NCBI GenBank assembly: GCA_963082875.1
Contig: OY720102.1
Span: forward strand, 11,072,990-11,136,989
Length of the DNA stretch: 64,000 nt
Origin: Corella eumyota
Lineage: Eukaryota; Chordata; Ascidiacea; Phlebobranchia; Corellidae
Direction of reading: 5' to 3'
Shown: in pieces, positions 58,952 to 64,000 of the stretch
Layout of the letters: the number at the start of each line of letters is the position of its first letter
How positions within the stretch are numbered: the stretch's first letter is position 1
Translations under genes and position numbers: made by a program
Notes under the pieces: generated by a model
What the model was told of the DNA's origin: nothing
Seen by the model: only the letters and a program-made list of their open reading frames with translations
Databases searched by the model: none

Positions 58952-59590
58952 ATACCTTCATACAGGCAATGTTTGTTTGGGGCATGGACTGGAATATTTC
59001 ATATGTTTGCAGCCAGTTCTGCAACATCAATGCCGTTTCCTCATGCATATTCACGATTGCGTAAACGACACCATAAAAACAAAAAATCATGGTGATTATG
59101 TGGACGACAACAAACTTTTCACAAGTTTGCACTCTAAAATCGAGAATTAGCCACGTAACCTGTACGTAGGCCAAAGGCTATACAACGAACGGACTTTTAT
59201 TGGCTCTTGGTTTTGCTATAAATACTAAAACAATATAAACATTCTTCATCAATCTACCGATAGTTGGTTATCATCATATTCACCCTATTTACATAGGCGA
59301 ATTTTGCGAGACTAATACCGTTAAAATGATCGCTTAGTGACGTAAGACACGGTTCATTGCACATAATTAAAAAAAAAAATTTAAGCGGTAGTTCTCTCAA
59401 ATTGCAGATGACCGCTTGCAACAGGTTGTCTTAGTCCAGATAAGTGGCGGATCTAGCCATAAGGACAACGTGAACAATGTCCACCCTAAATTGTTTGCAA
59501 TATATTCGCACTCGCGTTATTTAGCTAACCTATTGCTTTATTAAATAACCTATTGCTTTATTAAAATTCTGTTAACGAACTTGTTCGTAA
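58952..59590. other. Stretch without recognised gene
   Basis: CAATCTACCGATAGTTGGT near 59250 recurs near 59965, and a TATAAATAC lies at 59217. An LTR-type repeat is possible. Confidence 0.3.
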
Positions 59591-59599
59591 CAGTCAAAA

Positions 59600-59902
59600 T
59601 AAATTTAAAGACCAGTTAACTTTTTTTAGTCCAAATAATGCAGTTGGGGATAAAAGTCTTAGTAGTAATGATAAAGACGAAAACATATCGCCGAACCTGA
59701 CCGATTTAAATATGCCAGTGCGTACCGATGGTGTGTCTTTTTTGGCAGATCTTTTATTCATCGATCCAGTTTTAAGAATCTTAAGGCCGAGCAAAAGTGA
59801 AATGTTTTCCAACTATTTAATGCAAGGGCCTGACAAAAGTTTGTGCCAATTTAAAAATATCCCCGTTTTACCGAAACTAAGACAAGCGCGACAATTGCGG
59901 TG
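59600..59902 (+). CDS. Unknown open stretch upstream of an LTR-like repeat
   Basis: The plus strand reads GDKSLSSNDKDENISPNLTD, then MPVRTDGVSFLADLLFIDPV and QGPDKSLCQFKNIPVLPKLR. The composition looks coding. The family is not recognised; its place just before an LTR-like repeat suggests part of a retroelement. Confidence 0.25.
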
Positions 59903-60034
59903 ACGTCAAAAATACCGGTATTAGTAGCGATATAAAAATTATCCAGGGTAATTGTCGGACAAATCTACCGATAGTTGGTCACCGTTGCATGTCGAAATCT
60001 TAGGACCTACAAACCGCAATGTAACTGTAACTAA

Positions 60035-60155
60035 CGTCAGTCTAGCAAACTAGCTGATCTTGTAAAGTAACTTTTAATCAAACCGTGTGAGTGTTTTTCC
60101 GTATAACAATAAAAGTATTACTGTTAACGTCGTGTCGTTTATAAATAGAACTCAA
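60035..60155 (+). repeat. LTR-like repeat fragment (partner 27655-27800)
   Basis: CTGATCTTGTAAAGTAACTTTT, AATCAAACCGTGTGAGTG and ACGTCGTGTCGTTTATAAATA match the minus strand of 27655-27800. It includes AATAAAAG, which could serve as a polyadenylation signal. It is a remnant; the family is unknown. Confidence 0.55.
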
Positions 60156-60573
60156 GAATGCCAATAATTACACAATTTGTTTGTCAAATTTATTGCCTTA
60201 TTCAAATGGAATGGATAAATAATAAGTAGTTTGTTAAAACGTTAAATAAAGAAAACAATATTAACTTTACTGTAAGTTCTACAACAGAGAATGGGAGCAC
60301 GTGTTTTCTACAACTAAGAAATGAAAAAAATGTGTTTGGTTTAGTAACTAACGCTTTTTTACTTGAAGCACCTGTGGTGCGTTTGACGTCATTAATTGGA
60401 AAATTAGAAACATGCAATTAAAGAATGTAGAACAACACATATAAATGTAAATTATTACAATTAATTTAGTGAACACCACAAACTCGTAAAGCTACGTAAC
60501 GCAACGTTACCTGTCGTGTGAACAGGAGTTAAGTTAAACATTTTGCACTACCCAGTGTTGAAAAGAATTAAAA
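60156..60573. other. Stretch without recognised features
   Basis: Nothing recognised apart from a minus-strand open stretch of 71 codons with no motif. Confidence 0.3.
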
Positions 60574-61158
60574 AAATTATTTTTGTCAAGAAATTTACGA
60601 AAAATTCAAAAAAATTATATTGAATGAATCCAACTGCATTTGTTTGTTAAAACATATTAAACTTAAAAAAAAAAAAAGTTTAAAATCATTAAATTTTTTT
60701 TAATTTAGTACTTTATATATAATTATAAGGCGTATTCATTTTTATTAATATAAACGCAATGATTTTAACGAAATAAAAATGTTAAATTCGTAATTTTATT
60801 TAAATTTATCTAAAATATTAATAAGGTATATTTTAGTTAAGAAAATTTCAAGTTGGCCTAAACTATATCATGTTCTTTTATTTTTTTTTAAATGTGAAAT
60901 TTGTGTCCAGAGCTTGTAAGTGCGTTTAACACTTTTGGTGTTAGTTAATGGTGCAAAAAGATCTGGAGTCGCTGGACTATTACTTAAATGTGCGAAAAAA
61001 TTCCTAGTTTTTTTGTAAATTACACAGGAAATGAAAATCACGCTGTTAAATTTTGTTTTGTTAAAAACATTTTACATACAATAAAGTTTTAAATTATCAG
61101 TAAAAAAATTGTAATAAAATTTTGTAAAACTTAACTTTTCTAATAAAACACTTCTTAA

Positions 61159-64000
61159 AGTGTGTAGCCCATGCTAAAACAACTCAATTTAAAATTAATA
61201 TTTATGCCAACATATAGCTAATTATAAATGTTCGTCATTTAAAAACGTTTAATTTATTTTTAAACTTAATTTTAATTTTCGAGAAAAAAAAATTGTCCAA
61301 AACGGGTTCTGACGTCACTCCGGGAGATTATGATGTCACAATAGTCTTACACGTCGAATCAAAATTCTAATTTAAAAACGACAACACTTTAGACAGGTTA
61401 AACTACTAAAATTCTTTATTAGATTACATTCTTGCGCTTTGTTTTAACCTTATATTTTGTTAAACATGTTGCATTTATTCGGTTATAACTTATTTACTAC
61501 AAACTTAAAACGTAAATAGTATTTAGCCTTTGCGCGTGAGTTGCCCTAAAAAAGCCTTACACAGATTAATTAAAATCAGTCTTATCACATGCTGGCACGA
61601 TAGTTAGCCTAATTGCTTAGCACTGCGTGATACTGTTATTTAAGTAATTTGTAGAAATTGATAATGTTTTAGCGTTTTTATTTTGTTTGTAGCTTATTTT
61701 CCTGTCAGAAGGTCAGTCAGATTGATACTATTTTTGATTGTTGATTGTAGTTCAGGCGCTTGTAAGGTAACAGAGCAATGTTATTCATTGTATAACTAGC
61801 TTAAATTATTCAGTTTATATAATCATTTAAGGCTTTAATATGTATATACTTTGTTGTTTGTTTACTAATGGTGTGTTGCAATATAGCATTTTTTAGAAAA
61901 AGGTTAAATTACTAAGCCATTTAAAAAAATCGTTCAATCAAAATGCCGAGTTGGTGTGTTGTAGCTGATTGTGAAGGAAATTCTGACAAAAGAGATGTTA
62001 GTATGTTTTATTTCCCCAAACACCCACAACTTCGAGAAGAGTGGGTACTCTTTGTTAAAAAAACTAAAAGTAACTGGAATGCAAAGACTGGAAAAAAGCA
62101 GTCTACAATATGTAGTTTGCATTTTAAAACCACAGATTTTAAAAACTTTAACCAGTTTACAATGGGATTTGCCAAAAAGCTTATCCTGAATAATGATGCT
62201 ATTCCTTCAATCTACCCAGCACATAAGGTTAGTAAGAAGCTATATGTTAGCAATTATTAACAAATTGTTGACAAATTATTTTTACAAGCAGGTTGTTTCA
62301 CCAATCCACATCAAAAGTGATTTGCAGGTAGTTATGGAAGCCGAGGCAAGTACATCTGGGCTACAAAAATATTGCGAAATGGGAACCCAATGTAAACCTC
62401 TAAGTAAAGCCACTTCAACACAAACACAAAATGTTTTAAAAACACATCATGTGCGGTCAAAATATACACAGACTGATACTAAAACAGCAAGTATAGGTAA
62501 CACTTTTTTAATAAAATGATAGACTATTTTTTTTAAAAACTACACTAGATTTTAATATTAGGTGTAATTTTTTAAATATTTAATAGGAGTTCAAGCTACA
62601 GTAGAGAAATTTGAATTTGGCCAAACTTGGAAACCATTTATTGGTCCAGTAAGCACCTCAACACCACAAAAAAAAAGAAAATTTGAAAATGTCGATTTGA
62701 GTTTTGTGGATGATGAGCAGAGTGACCCAACATTTGCCCTAGAAAATGTCTCATACAATGTTAGTGATCTAGAATCAACGCTGTAAGTAGAACTGTTTTT
62801 AAAAATAAATGCTATTTTTTAACAGCTTATTATAACAAAAAAAACTATTTCTTTTTTTTAAACGAAATAGTAATTTCCATAAACTTTTTCTTTTAACAGA
62901 AACTTATCAAAGATGATTCAAGAACAGACGAAAAATTTGTTGTGTACCACAAAAATTTAATGAAACTTTTTAACTTATGCCCTTTCTGTGGCAGTTTTTG
63001 TAATGCAAACATTTCCAATCGAATGGGAAGCTATATTGAAGTTTCACAGACATGTCGGAAGTGTGATTTCTCTAGGTCTTGGCCCAGCCAGCCGAAACTA
63101 GAATCAAACATTCCGGCTGGAAATCTTTTGTTATCTGGGTCAATTATATGCAATGGCCTTTCATACGTCAAAGTATTGCGAATGCTTGAAACTAGTAATA
63201 TAGCTACTATTTCGCAAACCACATTTAAAAGACATTTTTCCAATTTCATTCAACCAGTGATTTATCACTTTTACAAATCTGAGCAAGCCTCTATATTAAA
63301 TGAAATTAAAATTTCAAATGGTGCAAATTTAACTGTTGGTGGCGATGGAAGAGCAGATAGTCCAGGACATAGTGCAAAGTATGGCACCTACACAGTTCTG
63401 GACTTGGATTGCAATAAAGTAATTGATTTACAATTAGTACAAGTAAGTCTTAGTTTTTGAAACTTAATAACCTTATCACTGACATTGTATTTAAAAATAA
63501 TTTCTTGTTTTGCAGAGCAATGAAACCACAAGCAGCAATGCGATGGAAAAAGAGGGTTTTTTAAGGTCAATGAACTTTTTACACAGTGAAGGATTCCACA
63601 TTAAAACATTGGTAACTGATCGTCATTTGCAAATTTGTCAGGGAAAACATGTCAGCAACTGAGCATACTTTTGATGTGTGGCATGTAGCAAAAAGTAAGC
63701 GTTTACTTTATTATATACATAATGTTGTACTCTTATTGCCAAGGTAAAAACTTTTTTCATTAAATAGGTGTCAAGAAGAGCCTGATTGCTGCTGAAAAAA
63801 AGCATGGTTGTCAACTAATAAAGGAATGGGCAAGGAGTATTATCAACCATTTGTACTGGTGTGCTCTCTCGTCAGATGGCTATGATCGCCAACTCATAGT
63901 TGACAAGTGGAAATCGTTATTAAACCATGTCTGTGATAAGCATGACAATCATGACAGCGAGTTGTATCCGAAATGCCTACATGATGATTTAACTTGTGAT
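61159..64000 (+). mobile_element. Kolobok transposon B, second copy, cut by the window end
   Basis: Starts with AGTGTGTAGCCCATGC after TTAA at 61155-61158. If it is full length it would end about 2.24 kb beyond the window. The left flank is the same as that of the first copy, so this is not a simple new insertion at a new site. Confidence 0.85.
61943..64000 (+). CDS. THAP-domain Kolobok transposase, second copy, exons 1-6 in part
   Basis: Same protein as 43241-46056, exons at 61943-62227, 62292-62496, 62587-62782, 62900-63442, 63516-63694 and from 63768 on. It has the same THAP finger, the same GGDGRADSPGHS motif and the same frame slip in exon 5 (about 63627-63637). The partner ballast-like gene would lie beyond the window. 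Confidence 0.85.

Larger units (their letters stand above)
60574..64000 (+). repeat. Long direct repeat, copy 2 (partner 41872-45298)
   Basis: Identical to copy 1 in all parts that I compared, at an offset of 18702 bases, and cut by the window end. Confidence 0.95.

Noticed and set aside
58908-59174. Minus-strand reading frame of 88 codons
   Set aside because: It overlaps the OTU exon on the other strand and has no recognised motif.

Overview
The window is AT-rich eukaryotic DNA built almost entirely from mobile elements, whole and broken. The families point to an invertebrate animal: BEL/Pao and Ty3/gypsy fossils, a GalEa-like copia piece, a Polinton piece, THAP-domain Kolobok and ISL2EU transposons, piggyBac, PIF/Harbinger with MADF-BESS or SANT partner genes, hAT, Mutator-like (MULE), a Helitron helicase remnant and a tRNA-derived SINE. 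Genes are cut by short AT-rich GT-AG introns. I recognise no ordinary host housekeeping gene, so the phylum cannot be fixed; a cnidarian or tunicate type of genome would fit.

Layout. 1-9.9 kb: a nest framed by inverted repeats of about 270 bp, MULE-like, holding a BEL/Pao fossil, a two-gene Kolobok element (A) and a Harbinger element. 9.9-12.3 kb: a short MITE, a copia RNase H fossil and a second copy of a repeat seen at 0.8 kb. 12.3-15.7 kb: a Harbinger-like element carrying a split SANT gene whose intron holds a piggyBac element. 16.5-25.1 kb: tandem repeats, Helitron helicase tail, gypsy LTR and gag fossil, two hAT pieces, an internally deleted Kolobok (C) and a SINE. 26-32.3 kb: an Ulp1-like multi-exon gene, a MULE transposase split by a solo LTR, and a CARF-like gene fragment. 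34.6-41.1 kb: a parvovirus-like fossil followed by a Polinton fossil. 42.5-47.5 kb: a TTAA-flanked Kolobok (B) with two convergent genes. 48.9-51.1 kb: two halves of an HMGXB3/KDZ-like gene on opposite strands. 53.4-58.5 kb: unknown short exons, then a second Harbinger split by an ISL2EU element. 58.5-60.2 kb: an OTU-protease exon and LTR-like repeats. 60.6-64 kb: a second copy of the left part of B and its flank, apparently identical over more than 3.4 kb.

The most interesting signal is the repeated two-gene plan of the Kolobok elements: a THAP/DDE transposase facing, tail to tail, a small gene whose product closely resembles the cysteine-rich cytosolic ballast domain of the vertebrate P2X7 receptor. 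It is seen in three diverged elements here (A, B, C) and is expected in the fourth copy beyond the window edge. This suggests that the ballast-like protein is a lasting functional partner of this transposase and raises the possibility that P2X7 acquired its tail from such an element.
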